Positions 1 through 8,681 are shown, numbered from the stretch's first letter. The stretch: DNA of 64,000 nucleotides from Candidatus Saccharimonadota bacterium (GCA_017557865.1 JAFYXW010000001.1:1-64000); one strand, 5' to 3'. Numbers and translations are program-made. Notes: generated by a model from the sequence alone, not told the origin.

Positions 1-135
1 AACTCCGCCTATGCCAAGATCGAAACTATCTTAAAAGACAATGACTCTGCCGTCGAAGCTCTTACCGACCTCAAAAAGACACTTGCTGTCTTTGGCGAAA
101 AAGACATCGTAGATATGTTTTACGGCGAAATCTAA
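1..135 (+). CDS. 3' end of an unidentified gene (44 codons visible)
   Basis: An open frame runs from the window edge to a TAA at 133-135 and gives 44 residues ending in FGEKDIVDMFYGEI. It is a lysine- and acid-rich, probably helical C-terminus. The next gene on the opposite strand begins its stop codon at the very next base, so the two genes converge with no gap. I do not recognise the family from this fragment; the codon use resembles the neighbours. Confidence 0.55.
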   Translation, partial: NSAYAKIETILKDNDSAVEALTDLKKTLAVFGEKDIVDMFYGEI

Positions 136-1113
136 TTAACCACGTGGTGGTTCGCCTTCAGGCTCACCGAGCAATTTTTTGGACTTAATCTCGTAGCGGC
201 GCCCATTCACTGGCGACACATAATAATCTTCGTTCAACAAATTTACAAACATCGTTAAATCTTTGTCATCCATAATAATGATAGAACCGTCGTCGTCTGT
301 CATTAGCTCTAGCTGCATTTCATCGGCATAGTCTAGGAGCTTGTCTTGTGGCATTTCTTCAGAGATATCCATCGCTTGGACTTTCTTTAGGATTGGTTTC
401 TTGTCCTGAAGAAGAGCATCAAGGGTAAGGCCCTCAGCAAAGGATAATTTATATTTTTCGGTAAGTTCTTTGGCCTTAGCCTCGGCAATCACCTGAGATT
501 TGTAATCGTATTGGAAGAGATTTTCGAATTTTGCTTGGTTAAACACTATGATATTGCCATCCACAATCGCAACTTGGTTGTCTTCTGGCATCTTAATCGC
601 AATCTGAGCAGAGAACGGTTCAAAGCTTTCGCCGTTGATTTCCCAAGAAGTAGCTCCTTTAAGCGCGGAAGAAGCCGGAAGAAGCTTTGCGATATAAAAA
701 GTCTTGGTGCCGTCATCGCCACCAGGATAAGTGAACTTTGCGAGAATACCTTTTACTTTCTTAAACTCATATTCATCCTCGGAGAAATAATCGATGTCTT
801 TGTATTCGTTTTCAATTAGATGAATCAAAGTTTCGGCGCGCCCAACCTTGGAAAGGGAAGTACGATAAATGACTTTGTCCTCGCCATCCGCTTTTTCGTA
901 TTCGCGACATTCTAGGCCTTTATCAGCTTCCTCGATAATGTAATGCACGGCTTCCTGCATAAACATCGATTTCACCGCGCCAGTAAGCTTGTCTGAATAC
1001 TTAATTTTGTAAGGTGTATAATTTTTGTTAAATAGAAACAGTTCCGCCGAAACGTTGTTTTTTATTTCATCTACTTCATTCGCCCACAAGAACACATCAA
1101 ATGGTTCATCCAT
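136..1113 (-). CDS. Hypothetical acidic protein, 325 aa
   Basis: I do not recognise this family. The protein begins MDEPFDVFLW and is acidic and apparently soluble, with no signal peptide or membrane segment. It has many Lys/Glu helical stretches and a Pro/Gly-rich end (GEPEGEPPRG). The ATG at 1113 is preceded by GGAG about 8 nt upstream. An extended -10 (TGATATAAT, hexamer at 1140-1145) lies directly after the U-tract of the terminator of the upstream gene at 1183-1464. It therefore appears to be transcribed as its own unit, with a leader of roughly 20 nt. Function unknown. Confidence 0.75.
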   Translation of the reverse strand: MDEPFDVFLWANEVDEIKNNVSAELFLFNKNYTPYKIKYSDKLTGAVKSMFMQEAVHYIIEEADKGLECREYEKADGEDKVIYRTSLSKVGRAETLIHLIENEYKDIDYFSEDEYEFKKVKGILAKFTYPGGDDGTKTFYIAKLLPASSALKGATSWEINGESFEPFSAQIAIKMPEDNQVAIVDGNIIVFNQAKFENLFQYDYKSQVIAEAKAKELTEKYKLSFAEGLTLDALLQDKKPILKKVQAMDISEEMPQDKLLDYADEMQLELMTDDDGSIIIMDDKDLTMFVNLLNEDYYVSPVNGRRYEIKSKKLLGEPEGEPPRG

Positions 1114-1149
1114 AGTATTATCTCCAAGTTATTTCTTCTATTATATCAC

Positions 1150-1173
1150 AAAAAAGCGACCCCTAAGGGTCGC
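1150..1173 (-). terminator. Intrinsic terminator of the 93-aa gene
   Basis: On the minus strand, GCGACCC and GGGTCGC form a 7-bp stem (1156-1162 with 1167-1173) followed by six T residues (1155-1150). The extended -10 of the next gene starts about four bases after the T run, so terminator and promoter are fused. Confidence 0.8.
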
Positions 1174-1182
1174 AGTTTAATC

Positions 1183-1464
1183 TTAGTCAAGTTCTGTTTT
1201 TAATTTCTCGAGACGAGTTTCGATCTCTTCTAATACGGTTTTTGATCTTCCGGAATCATCTTTTAAGAAAAATTCTTTTAAATTAGAGAGATTGTCTCTT
1301 ATAGTCTCCAGATATTTTCTGTCAGAAGACTCCAAGAGGGGTCTTCCTTCATTTGTAGCCTTCTCGAGGACAATGTCAAACTTGCTCCTCCAGCCATAGA
1401 AACGTCCTACGGCAGTTACATAATGCTGATTATTATTGATATCAAAGGTCCTTACATCTGCCAT
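1183..1464 (-). CDS. Small hypothetical protein, 93 aa
   Basis: The family is not recognised. The protein starts MADVRTFDIN and is soluble; its C-terminal half is charged and helical (LEEIETRLEKLKTELD) and may form a coiled coil. The start is well supported: AAGGAGGTAAAGAGTAATG gives a strong Shine-Dalgarno site. Upstream lies TTGATT-N17-TATAAT with an extended TGA, so it has its own promoter, and the terminator at 1150-1173 follows. A complete monocistronic unit makes it likely to be a real gene although nothing indicates function. Confidence 0.75.
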   Translation of the reverse strand: MADVRTFDINNNQHYVTAVGRFYGWRSKFDIVLEKATNEGRPLLESSDRKYLETIRDNLSNLKEFFLKDDSGRSKTVLEEIETRLEKLKTELD

Positions 1465-2023
1465 TACTCTTTACCTCCTTGTTTTTAATAGCATAGATCT
1501 ATCTTATTATTATATCACAAAATGCAAGAAAAATCAAGTTTACCTCTGTACGCCATCTGTCTGTTCGGTTTTTATAAAATAATCTCGACACAAAAACAAG
1601 AGCAAGCTGTTCGGGAAATAACAGGGAAGTTTTCCACATAGTGGGGAAAACGATACTTAAAAAAACTTTAAAAAAGCTCTTGCTTTTTCCAAAAAAATAT
1701 ACTAAACTGAGATTAGCGAACAACAATATAAAAACGCTACACAAAAAAGCACCTTAAAAAAGTTTGAGATCGGCCAACTAGGAGCTATAGCGCGCATTAA
1801 ATTTAGCGAGATGCGTCAAAAAAATCGTGCGCTCTTTCCTCAAAAACACACCTCCCAATAAAACTCTATTCGGTCGAAAGACCAACACACAATAAGTCTC
1901 TCAACGGCTGCGATATATGATTAGCTTCGCGCTGGTAAATCGTGGTGGATAAATTGTGTCATCAAACAAAAAACATACAAAAACAAACCCGCTAAGTTTC
2001 TAGTTGATCGGTCTCAAACGATG
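1465..2023. other. Non-coding stretch upstream of rsmH
   Basis: No convincing gene lies here. The left edge holds the promoter of the 93-aa gene. At 1562-1650 there is an ordered set of short motifs: TGTTCGGTTTTT (1562), GACAC (1587), AAATAACAGGGAA (1616-1628), TTTTCCACA (1630-1638) and TGGGGAAAA (1642-1650). A similar set recurs at 9316-9458 on the other side of the division cluster. A short stem GGTC-GAAA-GACC lies near 1875. The mraZ gene that usually precedes rsmH is not present. Confidence 0.55.
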
Positions 2024-2029
2024 TATAAT
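2024..2029 (+). promoter_or_regulatory. -10 element of rsmH; leaderless start
   Basis: TATAAT lies exactly 6 nt before the ATG at 2036, so transcription should begin at or next to the start codon. The -35 region is weak (TAGTTG at 17 bp or TTGATC at 14 bp). No Shine-Dalgarno site is possible in such a transcript. Confidence 0.7.
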
Positions 2030-2035
2030 AAAGGC

Positions 2036-2911
2036 ATGGAGAAATTACATATCCCTGTATTACTGTCAGAAGTCTTAGCAGGCTTAAACCCAAAACCAAA
2101 CGAATCTTATTTAGATTTAACTGCTGGTTATGGAGGACATGCTAAAGAAATTTTGGATGTAACACAGAATTATAAGGACTCAGTTTTGGTAGATCGCGAT
2201 GATTTCGCCGTTGAACATCTTGAGGAGAAGTTCAAAAAAGAGGGAATCACTATCAAACACACAGATTTTTATAATGCGGTGCTACAGCTTTATCAGTGTG
2301 GAAAGACTTTCGACTTGATACTTGCGGATTTTGGAGTTTCTTCTCCGCAGCTAGACATGGACAGTCGTGGCTTTTCGTTTAAAAACGATGGCCCGCTAGA
2401 TATGCGTATGGACAGGTCTCAAGAACTAACGGCAGCCGACGTCGTTAATAAGTGGAGTGAAAGGGAGCTAGCTCAAATTTTCGTAGACTATGGTGAAGAA
2501 AAGCCTGGTCGCGCCAAAATGCTAGCAGCCGAAATTGTTCATCATCGCCCGATAAAATCCACCAAAGAATTAGCAGATATTATAGTAGGGAAGTCTAAAT
2601 ATAGTAAAGTCCATCCAGCTACCCGTATTTTCCAAGCAATTCGCATCGTTGTAAACGATGAATTAAAAGAAATCGAAAATACATTGCCGCTTCTTCCTAA
2701 AATCCTCAATAAAAACGGCAGGGTAGGGATCATCACTTTTCATAGTCTAGAAGATAGATTAGTCAAAGAATACTTTAAAGAAGCATCAAGCTTTGGTGAA
2801 GAGTCGGAACTAGAAATCGTCAACAAAAAACCAATCACTGCGGAACCTGATGAATTGGTTATCAACCCGCGAGCCAGAAGCGCTAAACTGCGAGTGGCAA
2901 AGCGGAATTGA
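2036..2911 (+). CDS. rsmH: 16S rRNA (cytosine(1402)-N4)-methyltransferase RsmH
   Basis: RsmH uses S-adenosylmethionine to methylate N4 of C1402 in the 16S rRNA decoding centre. The protein (291 aa) opens with MEKLHIPVLLSEVLAGL, the family N-terminus, followed by the SAM-binding loop DLTAGYGGHAKEIL (about residues 28-41). Further on are DFGVSSPQLD, GFSF, GPLDMRMD and the C-terminal ITFHSLEDRLVK, all typical. I place the start at the ATG at 2036 and not at the in-frame ATG at 2021, because the earlier codon overlaps the -10 hexamer and the family begins at MEKLHIP. It heads the division/cell-wall cluster, as in many bacteria, but without mraZ before it. Confidence 0.95.
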   Translation: MEKLHIPVLLSEVLAGLNPKPNESYLDLTAGYGGHAKEILDVTQNYKDSVLVDRDDFAVEHLEEKFKKEGITIKHTDFYNAVLQLYQCGKTFDLILADFGVSSPQLDMDSRGFSFKNDGPLDMRMDRSQELTAADVVNKWSERELAQIFVDYGEEKPGRAKMLAAEIVHHRPIKSTKELADIIVGKSKYSKVHPATRIFQAIRIVVNDELKEIENTLPLLPKILNKNGRVGIITFHSLEDRLVKEYFKEASSFGEESELEIVNKKPITAEPDELVINPRARSAKLRVAKRN

Positions 2912-2946
2912 TAAAAATAAAAAAACAAAACAAAAAGGAGGCAAAT

Positions 2947-3012
2947 ATGCCAAAGCAAATTTTAGTCGCGAACAAATCTCGCGTTCAAACCATCAAAGTC
3001 AACTTCCGCTAA
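2947..3012 (+). CDS. Possible 21-aa leader peptide between rsmH and ftsL
   Basis: A 21-codon frame (MPKQILVANKSRVQTIKVNFR, basic) is preceded by AAGGAGG five bases before its ATG, the strongest Shine-Dalgarno site in this operon. It ends four bases before a region rich in stable stem-loops (3017-3155), which precedes the ftsL-like gene. This layout resembles leader peptides that act through their own translation, but no specific codon run (for example repeated rare codons) is visible. It could also be a free-standing small protein. Coding status is inferred from the ribosome site alone. Confidence 0.45.
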   Translation: MPKQILVANKSRVQTIKVNFR

Positions 3013-3016
3013 TTTT

Positions 3017-3155
3017 CTCTAGGCGGGGGTAAACCCCGCAGACATGGGCATCTATGCCCGCCAAAAACTAGAGTTTTCACAGGAGTGTGAAGTGTATGAC
3101 CTTCCCGGGCAAGCTTTTATAAGTTACTTTTGGCTCTGCTTATAAAAGCCCCCGG
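3017..3155 (+). ncRNA. Candidate structured cis-regulatory RNA before ftsL
   Basis: Several nested stems fit in 139 nt. CTCTAG (3017-3022) pairs with CTAGAG (3068-3073) and encloses GCGGGG/CCCCGC (3023-3028 with 3034-3039) and GGGCA/TGCCC (3046-3050 with 3055-3059), giving a three-way junction. TTCACA/TGTGAA (3076-3081 with 3086-3091) has GGAG in its loop. An 11-bp stem GCTTTTATAAG/CTTATAAAAGC (3113-3123 with 3139-3149) is extended by CCGGG/CCCGG. GGCGGG (3022-3027) can instead pair with CCCGCC (3057-3062), so two folds are mutually exclusive. No U-tract follows, so it is not a plain terminator. I do not recognise a known riboswitch class. Confidence 0.45.
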
Positions 3156-3204
3156 TCTAAGAAAAACAAAAATAAACATAAAAAAGAGTAAGGAATTATT
3201 TTAA

Positions 3205-3549
3205 ATGAGTAATCAAACATACGTAACGCGTCGCGAACCAGTGGCTAGTTTTGCTCGCAATCGCAATACGATTCGTCATGCAAAAAGGAGTCTCGGTTCT
3301 ATTTCGCAAGTCGTTATTATTAGTATGATTACTCTTGTTTGTGGCTTAATTTATGTTGCCGAAGGCGCTAAAGTGACAGGTTTTGACTATGAAATCTCTG
3401 CAGTAGAATCTGAAATTTCCGAAATGACTGCAAAGCGCGATGATCTTGCGGTAGAAAAGGCACGTCTAAATTCCGTTGCTGCTGCCAAAAACAGCACTGT
3501 TGCGGCCGCGATGGAAGACGCGACGGTAACGGGCTATGCCGCGGATTAA
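3205..3549 (+). CDS. FtsL-like bitopic division protein
   Basis: A 114-aa protein with a basic cytoplasmic N-terminus, a single membrane span (about residues 33-52, QVVIISMITLVCGLIYVA) and a short extracellular helical region (EISAVESEISEMTAKRDDL) that should form a coiled coil. Size, topology and position immediately before ftsI match FtsL/DivIC, which bridge FtsQ and the FtsW-FtsI synthase. Sequence conservation in FtsL is poor, so the call rests on topology and context. The start is preceded by AGTAAGGA. Its end overlaps the ftsI start by 14 bp. Confidence 0.7.
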   Translation: MSNQTYVTRREPVASFARNRNTIRHAKRSLGSISQVVIISMITLVCGLIYVAEGAKVTGFDYEISAVESEISEMTAKRDDLAVEKARLNSVAAAKNSTVAAAMEDATVTGYAAD

Positions 3550-5266
3550 TGTCCTAAAAAACGTTGTCTTAGTTGCACTTGCCATTATCATGGTGCGACT
3601 ATTTTTTATTCAAATTGTTGAACATGATGCTTGGGTAGCCAAAGCTAACGAGCAGCATACTTTACTCGAAAACATCGTGGCACGTCGTGGCGAAATCTAC
3701 ATGATGGATGATGGCGAACCAGTACCAGTAGTACTAAATCAGGCAGTTTATTCTGTTATTATTGATCCGGCTGTCACAGACAAAGAGGGAATCAAAGCCA
3801 GCCTAGAAAAAAACGCTAAACAATATGTTACAGCTGACATTGATGAAGTCTTTGCTACAGAGGGGCTTAGATATTATATTATTGCAAGAAACGTACCTCA
3901 TTCAACCGCTACGAAAATTGCCGAAGACGGGGTAGAAGGAGTATGGTTCCAAAAGAGCAACCAGCGTGTTTATCCAGAAGGGGAATTAGCTTCTGGCGTA
4001 CTAGGCTTTGTTAATGCAGACGGCCTTGGTCAATATGGCGTCGAAGGTTCTCTAAACGATCTCTTGGCCGGTAAAGACGGTCTCCTTAAAACTATTTCTG
4101 ACATTAATAACGTGGCGCTTTCTATTGGTAATGACAATGTTAAAATCCCAGCCGAAGATGGTAAAGACGTGGTTCTTTCTATTGACCGAGGACTAGAACG
4201 TGGCATGGAAGAACTAATGGCGGCAAACGTAAACAGCACCGCTGCTACTAATGCGGCCGCCCTCGTAATGGACCCAAACACCGGCGAAGTACTTGCTATG
4301 GCCAATGTGCCTACTTATAATCCTGGTAACTATGGCAACGTCAAAGACGCCTCAGCCTATATTAATTACGTAACCGAAGTTCCATACGAGCCAGCTTCTA
4401 TTTGTAAGAGCTTCGCTTTTTCTGCTGCTATCAATGAAGGCAAAATGAACGCCGACACCACCTATTATAATGAGGGCTACACTGTCGTCGACGGTTGGAG
4501 AATTCAAAACGCCGAACAGCGTGCCATGCTTCTTGGTAATATTACTATGCGAACTGCCTTGGCCTGGTCTTTAAACACTGGTAGTATTCAGGCTTTGCGC
4601 TTACTCGGCGACGATCCAAATAGCATCAATCAAACCGGTCGTGAACGTTTATATGATTATTACTATAATAAATTCCGCTTAGGCCAAGCTACCGGCATCG
4701 AATTGATTGAAGCTGAAGGTTATATCCCGGATCCAAACGAAGGTTATGGCCGAGACTCTACCTATGCCAACATGACCTTTGGTCAGAACCTTGGTATTAC
4801 TATGATCCAAACAGCTACCGCCTGGTCGGCAGTTGTAAACGGTGGCTATTGGCATACTCCTACCGTAGTAAAAGGCACACTTGAAAATGGTGAAATTGTC
4901 CCACTAGAAGGGGAAAAGGTTAGTGAACAGATCTTGAGCGAGTCTACCAGCACAATGATGCGCGAAATGTTGATCAATAACCGTAGCTACAAAATCACTT
5001 ACGGCATTGACAGACCCGGTTACGATATTGGTGGTAAATCTGGTACCGCTCAGACCGTGGTAGACGGCGCCTATGATAACACTATGAGCCAAATGGTAGG
5101 TTCGTATATTGGCTTTATTGCACCAGCAGCACAAAAACCAAAGTATGTTATAATGATAAAAATGTGGGGCGAAGGGCAAGCTCTGAGCGGCGGGGAAGCA
5201 GGTGGACTCTTTGATATATTATCAAATTACGTAATCGATTATTTACAATTAAAACCGAGGTTATAA
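3536..5266 (+). CDS. ftsI: Peptidoglycan D,D-transpeptidase FtsI / class B penicillin-binding protein
   Basis: This 576-aa class B PBP cross-links septal peptidoglycan. It has an N-terminal membrane anchor (about residues 5-24), a pedestal domain and a transpeptidase domain. The active-site SxxK motif is SICK within PASICKSF, the second motif is SLN in AWSLNTGS, and the third is KSG in GGKSGTAQ. These are the three penicillin-binding signatures in order. Its ATG lies inside the end of the ftsL-like gene in another frame, suggesting translational coupling, and mraY follows 1 bp after its stop. It should work with FtsW encoded downstream. Confidence 0.93.
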   Translation: MPRINVLKNVVLVALAIIMVRLFFIQIVEHDAWVAKANEQHTLLENIVARRGEIYMMDDGEPVPVVLNQAVYSVIIDPAVTDKEGIKASLEKNAKQYVTADIDEVFATEGLRYYIIARNVPHSTATKIAEDGVEGVWFQKSNQRVYPEGELASGVLGFVNADGLGQYGVEGSLNDLLAGKDGLLKTISDINNVALSIGNDNVKIPAEDGKDVVLSIDRGLERGMEELMAANVNSTAATNAAALVMDPNTGEVLAMANVPTYNPGNYGNVKDASAYINYVTEVPYEPASICKSFAFSAAINEGKMNADTTYYNEGYTVVDGWRIQNAEQRAMLLGNITMRTALAWSLNTGSIQALRLLGDDPNSINQTGRERLYDYYYNKFRLGQATGIELIEAEGYIPDPNEGYGRDSTYANMTFGQNLGITMIQTATAWSAVVNGGYWHTPTVVKGTLENGEIVPLEGEKVSEQILSESTSTMMREMLINNRSYKITYGIDRPGYDIGGKSGTAQTVVDGAYDNTMSQMVGSYIGFIAPAAQKPKYVIMIKMWGEGQALSGGEAGGLFDILSNYVIDYLQLKPRL

Positions 5267-5267
5267 T

Positions 5268-6293
5268 ATGGGCATTATAAACGAAGAAGTATTTTACGGA
5301 TTATTACTCGCACTAGCCGGGTTTATGTTTTCCATGGTTTTAACGCCAATCTATACTTATTTCGCCTACAAATACAAGTTCTGGAAAAAACAAAAGAAGG
5401 AAACTGTGGACGGCAAAGCCTTGCCAGTAATGACTAAGCTTCATGCACACAAATTTAAACATGTTTTTCCAACTATGGCCGGGCTTATCGGCGTAATTGC
5501 TGTTACCGTCGTAACCTGGATTTTTAATCTAGATCGTGGACAAACTTGGTTGCCACTAGCTGGTTTTCTGGGCGGAGCTGTCGTTGGTGCTATTGACGAC
5601 CTCATCAATATTTTTGGTTCTGGCCGTGGTGCAGCAGGGCTACGTGGCCCAGTGAAATTCTTTTTAATTACACTAGTTGGCGTTATTCTTGGTTGGTTCT
5701 TTGCCGTTAAACTTGGCTGGACTCAAATTTTGGTCCCGTTTGTTGGCGATATTCAAATTGGTATCGTCGGTACCATCTTGGTCTTTGCCTTTGCTGTAGT
5801 TGCTACGTCTAACGCCGTGAATATTACGGATGGCCTAGACGGTCTTTCTGGTGGTCTTGCCATGCTAGCCTATGGCGCCTTTGGTATCATTGCGCTTCTT
5901 CAGGGCAATGTTTTGCTCTTTGGCTTTTGTATGACTGTGGTCGGCTGGCTTCTTAGCTATATTTGGTTTAACGTGCCACCAGCTCGTTTCATGATGGGCG
6001 ATACTGGTTCCTTTGCTCTTGGTGCTGGCCTTGGCGTAGTTGCTATGCTGACGGATTCGTTCCTACTACTTCCAGTAATCGGTTTGATGTTTGTGGTTGA
6101 AACGGGTTCTAGCTTGATTCAGCTTCTTTCCAAAAAATTCTTCCATAAAAAGATCTTTATCTCTGCACCGCTTCACCATCATCTCGAAGCCAAAGGTTGG
6201 GGTGAAGCTAAAATCGTGATGCGTTTCTGGATTTTGGCTGGTGTCTGTGCAATCCTTGGCGTATTCTTAGCTGCGGTGGGGGGTGCGATTTGA
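5268..6293 (+). CDS. mraY: Phospho-N-acetylmuramoyl-pentapeptide transferase MraY
   Basis: MraY transfers phospho-MurNAc-pentapeptide to undecaprenyl phosphate, forming lipid I at the cytoplasmic face. The 341-aa protein has about ten hydrophobic segments and the family signatures: GAIDDLINIFG, the magnesium-binding NITDGLDGLSGG, and the histidine motif PLHHHLEAKGW near residue 303. It starts 1 bp after ftsI and overlaps ftsW by 4 bp (TGA within the ftsW start region), so the genes are a tight operon. It stops with TGA, showing UGA is read as a stop here. Confidence 0.95.
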   Translation: MGIINEEVFYGLLLALAGFMFSMVLTPIYTYFAYKYKFWKKQKKETVDGKALPVMTKLHAHKFKHVFPTMAGLIGVIAVTVVTWIFNLDRGQTWLPLAGFLGGAVVGAIDDLINIFGSGRGAAGLRGPVKFFLITLVGVILGWFFAVKLGWTQILVPFVGDIQIGIVGTILVFAFAVVATSNAVNITDGLDGLSGGLAMLAYGAFGIIALLQGNVLLFGFCMTVVGWLLSYIWFNVPPARFMMGDTGSFALGAGLGVVAMLTDSFLLLPVIGLMFVVETGSSLIQLLSKKFFHKKIFISAPLHHHLEAKGWGEAKIVMRFWILAGVCAILGVFLAAVGGAI

Positions 6294-7513
6294 GGAAACA
6301 TAAATCCGATTTAGTGATTTTGTTTTCTACTCTCGGCTTGATGGCGGCCGGCCTAATTGTGATTTATGCTATTGGCCCAATGCGTGCTAACGTTCTTAAC
6401 TCTACCTATGGCACAGACTACGGTAGCAACGACTTTTTCTTCGGCCAACTTCGTTCGGTAATACTATCCTTGGTGGCATTTTTTGCCGCTTTCAAATTAA
6501 TTCCATACAAATATGTTAAAAGGTTTGCTAAGCCAATTTTAATCGTATCCTTACTACTCTCGGTTTTACTTTGGATTCTCGCCAACACTGGTTCCAGCCT
6601 CGCTAAATGTGAACTTGGGGAATGTCGTTGGTTCAATCTTGGCGGCTTTAGCTTTCAGCCAGCCGAAGCCCTAAAAATCGCCCTTGTAATTTATTTAGCA
6701 GACTTTCTCGCCCGCAAAAAGGAAGAGAACGTCATTGGTAAATGGAAAGAGTTTTGGTTACCGCTTTTGATTGTCTGTGGCATTTCGCTTTTTCTCGTCG
6801 TAATTGCGCAGGGCGACCTTGGCACCGGCGTCGCGATTATTTCAATCATTTTCGGTATGCTTCTAATTGCTGGCGTTCCGGCCAAACAATATCTTTTGAT
6901 GCTAGCCATAGTTTTGGCTGTGGCGGTTGGCTCGGTAGCTACTTCTTCACACCGTATGGAGCGTGTTTACGCCTGGCTAGACACACTTTCTGGCGCCGCT
7001 AGTTCAGATTCTACTTATCATATCGAAAACGCTATGCTTGCAATTGGCACTGGTGGCTTCTTTGGCGTAGGAGTAGGGAACTCTGTCCAAGCCACCGGCT
7101 ATTTGCCAGAATCCATCAACGACTCCGTCTTCGCAATCATGGGTGAAACCTTTGGCTTTCTAGGGCTTTTTGCGATTATTGCGGTTTTTGGAGCCATGCT
7201 TTTACGTATGCTAAAAGTCGCAGACCACACTACTGCACAAGACGAACGCTTGTTGGTGGTCGGCGTATTTGCTTGGACACTTGCTCAAGTAGTAGTTAAT
7301 ATTATGGCTATGACTGGCTTAGTACCAGTTACGGGCATTACACTGCCTTTGCTTTCTTATGGTGGTACTAGTATGATCTTTATTGCTTTTGCTATTGGCT
7401 TAGTTTTGCAACTTTCATGTTATACTAGTAGGGAGGTAAATAAGAATGAAGATATTAGTAGTCGGCGGGGGATCCGGGGGACACATCACTCCAGCCGTCG
7501 CCGTAGTGCGTGA
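6290..7513 (+). CDS. ftsW: SEDS peptidoglycan glycosyltransferase FtsW
   Basis: A 407-aa SEDS-family membrane protein that polymerises lipid II at the septum together with FtsI. Multiple membrane spans are clear. Conserved family segments include the FQPAEALKIALVIYLADF region, AQGDLGTGV (the family Asp lies here), and the C-terminal GLVPVTGITLPLLSYGGTSM. The start is a TTG (6290), taken because it overlaps mraY by 4 bp. Its last 68 bp overlap the start of murG in another frame, so the basic tail (SSRRGIRGTHHSSRRRSA) is encoded by the same DNA as the MurG glycine-rich loop. Confidence 0.93.
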   Translation: MRKHKSDLVILFSTLGLMAAGLIVIYAIGPMRANVLNSTYGTDYGSNDFFFGQLRSVILSLVAFFAAFKLIPYKYVKRFAKPILIVSLLLSVLLWILANTGSSLAKCELGECRWFNLGGFSFQPAEALKIALVIYLADFLARKKEENVIGKWKEFWLPLLIVCGISLFLVVIAQGDLGTGVAIISIIFGMLLIAGVPAKQYLLMLAIVLAVAVGSVATSSHRMERVYAWLDTLSGAASSDSTYHIENAMLAIGTGGFFGVGVGNSVQATGYLPESINDSVFAIMGETFGFLGLFAIIAVFGAMLLRMLKVADHTTAQDERLLVVGVFAWTLAQVVVNIMAMTGLVPVTGITLPLLSYGGTSMIFIAFAIGLVLQLSCYTSREVNKNEDISSRRGIRGTHHSSRRRSA

Positions 7514-8681
7514 AATTTTAGAGAAAAAACCTCGTGCTGAGGTAGAATTTTGGACTGATTTTAAATATTTCCGCAATGTCACCAAGCTCACCACCGAGCT
7601 GGGAGTTTCTTGGGGGGAAGAGCGCGAGAAAAAACGAAAGAAGGGGCCTTATATTCGCGTGCGTCGCATCATGGCTGGCAAATTCCATCGTTATGCCGGC
7701 TGGAAATTTAGCGACTACTTTGTAAATATCGACACTACATTAAAAGATCTTATTTTTGGCAATATCTTTGGCTTCTTTGGTTTTCTCGGGGGCCTTGTTA
7801 CTAGTTTTGTCCGCCTTGCTATTCCAAAATATCGCCCTAAAGTTATCTTTTTAAAGGGCGGTTACGTTTGTTTGCCAGTAGGTATTATTGCTAAACTTTT
7901 CCGTATTCCATACATTATTCATGAATCCGACGTCGTAGCTGGGCTCGCCAATCGTATTTTAATGAAAAAGGCTACTAAGGTAGCATTTGGTATGCCAATT
8001 TCAGAGGGTATGGCTGAAAAACACCCAAATTATGTTTGGACGGGTATTCCAGTTGCTCCGGAGTTTCGTCCAGTTAGCCCAACCAAACAGATGTCACTTA
8101 AAAAAGCCTTTTCTTTTAACGAAGAAAAACCACTTGTTGTAATCACCGGCGGATCTCAGGGCGCCAAAAATCTCAACGAAAGCATACGCTTGATTTTGCC
8201 AGAATTACTAAAAATTGCTTCGGTTGGCCTAGTTGCTGGGCGCAAACATTACGAAGACATGATCGATCTAAAACAGTACGAAAACTGGGATAAAGCCTCT
8301 CTTGAATCCAATTTCCGGATGTGGGAGTTTAACACCACTATGGACGAGCTCATGGGTGCTGCTGATGTCGTAGTTTCACGCGCCGGCGCTACTACTATCG
8401 CCGAAATGGCCGCACTAAAAAAAGCTACGATCTTGGTTCCATTTGAACGTTTGCCGGGTGGCCACCAGGTTAAAAACGCCGAACGTCTTGCCAGTACTGG
8501 TGCCGCCGCTGTTATTAACGATTATGAAATGGTCAAAAACCCATCTGCGCTTCTAGATGAAATCCGCCGCTTGGTCAAAAACCCGCGTCTTCGCGCCGAT
8601 ATGGCAGATAAGCTTAGCGAAGAAGCCCGCTCGGATGCCGCTAAGCGTCTCGCAGATATTATTTTAGAGGTGGCTGGCTAA
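7446..8681 (+). CDS. murG: UDP-GlcNAc:lipid I GlcNAc transferase MurG
   Basis: MurG adds GlcNAc to lipid I to give lipid II on the inner membrane face. The N-terminus MKILVVGGGSGGHITPAVAV carries the glycine-rich loop, and the C-terminal half has ITGGSQGAKNLNES and the acceptor segment VSRAGATTIAEMAAL, followed by LPGGHQVKNAERL. At 411 aa it is longer than the usual roughly 360; a basic and hydrophobic insertion (about residues 60-125, including LIFGNIFGFFGFLGGLV) may strengthen membrane contact. The start is supported by GGGAGG 9 nt upstream, inside ftsW. It overlaps the next gene by 1 bp (TAATG). Confidence 0.93.
   Translation: MKILVVGGGSGGHITPAVAVVREILEKKPRAEVEFWTDFKYFRNVTKLTTELGVSWGEEREKKRKKGPYIRVRRIMAGKFHRYAGWKFSDYFVNIDTTLKDLIFGNIFGFFGFLGGLVTSFVRLAIPKYRPKVIFLKGGYVCLPVGIIAKLFRIPYIIHESDVVAGLANRILMKKATKVAFGMPISEGMAEKHPNYVWTGIPVAPEFRPVSPTKQMSLKKAFSFNEEKPLVVITGGSQGAKNLNESIRLILPELLKIASVGLVAGRKHYEDMIDLKQYENWDKASLESNFRMWEFNTTMDELMGAADVVVSRAGATTIAEMAALKKATILVPFERLPGGHQVKNAERLASTGAAAVINDYEMVKNPSALLDEIRRLVKNPRLRADMADKLSEEARSDAAKRLADIILEVAG

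Noticed and set aside
1499-1744. Open frame on the minus strand upstream of rsmH
   Set aside because: It has no ribosome site or recognisable domain, overlaps the promoter of the 93-aa gene at its end, and its hydrophobic/Phe-rich composition is what AT-rich non-coding DNA gives. The same motifs occur in the non-coding stretch at 9316.
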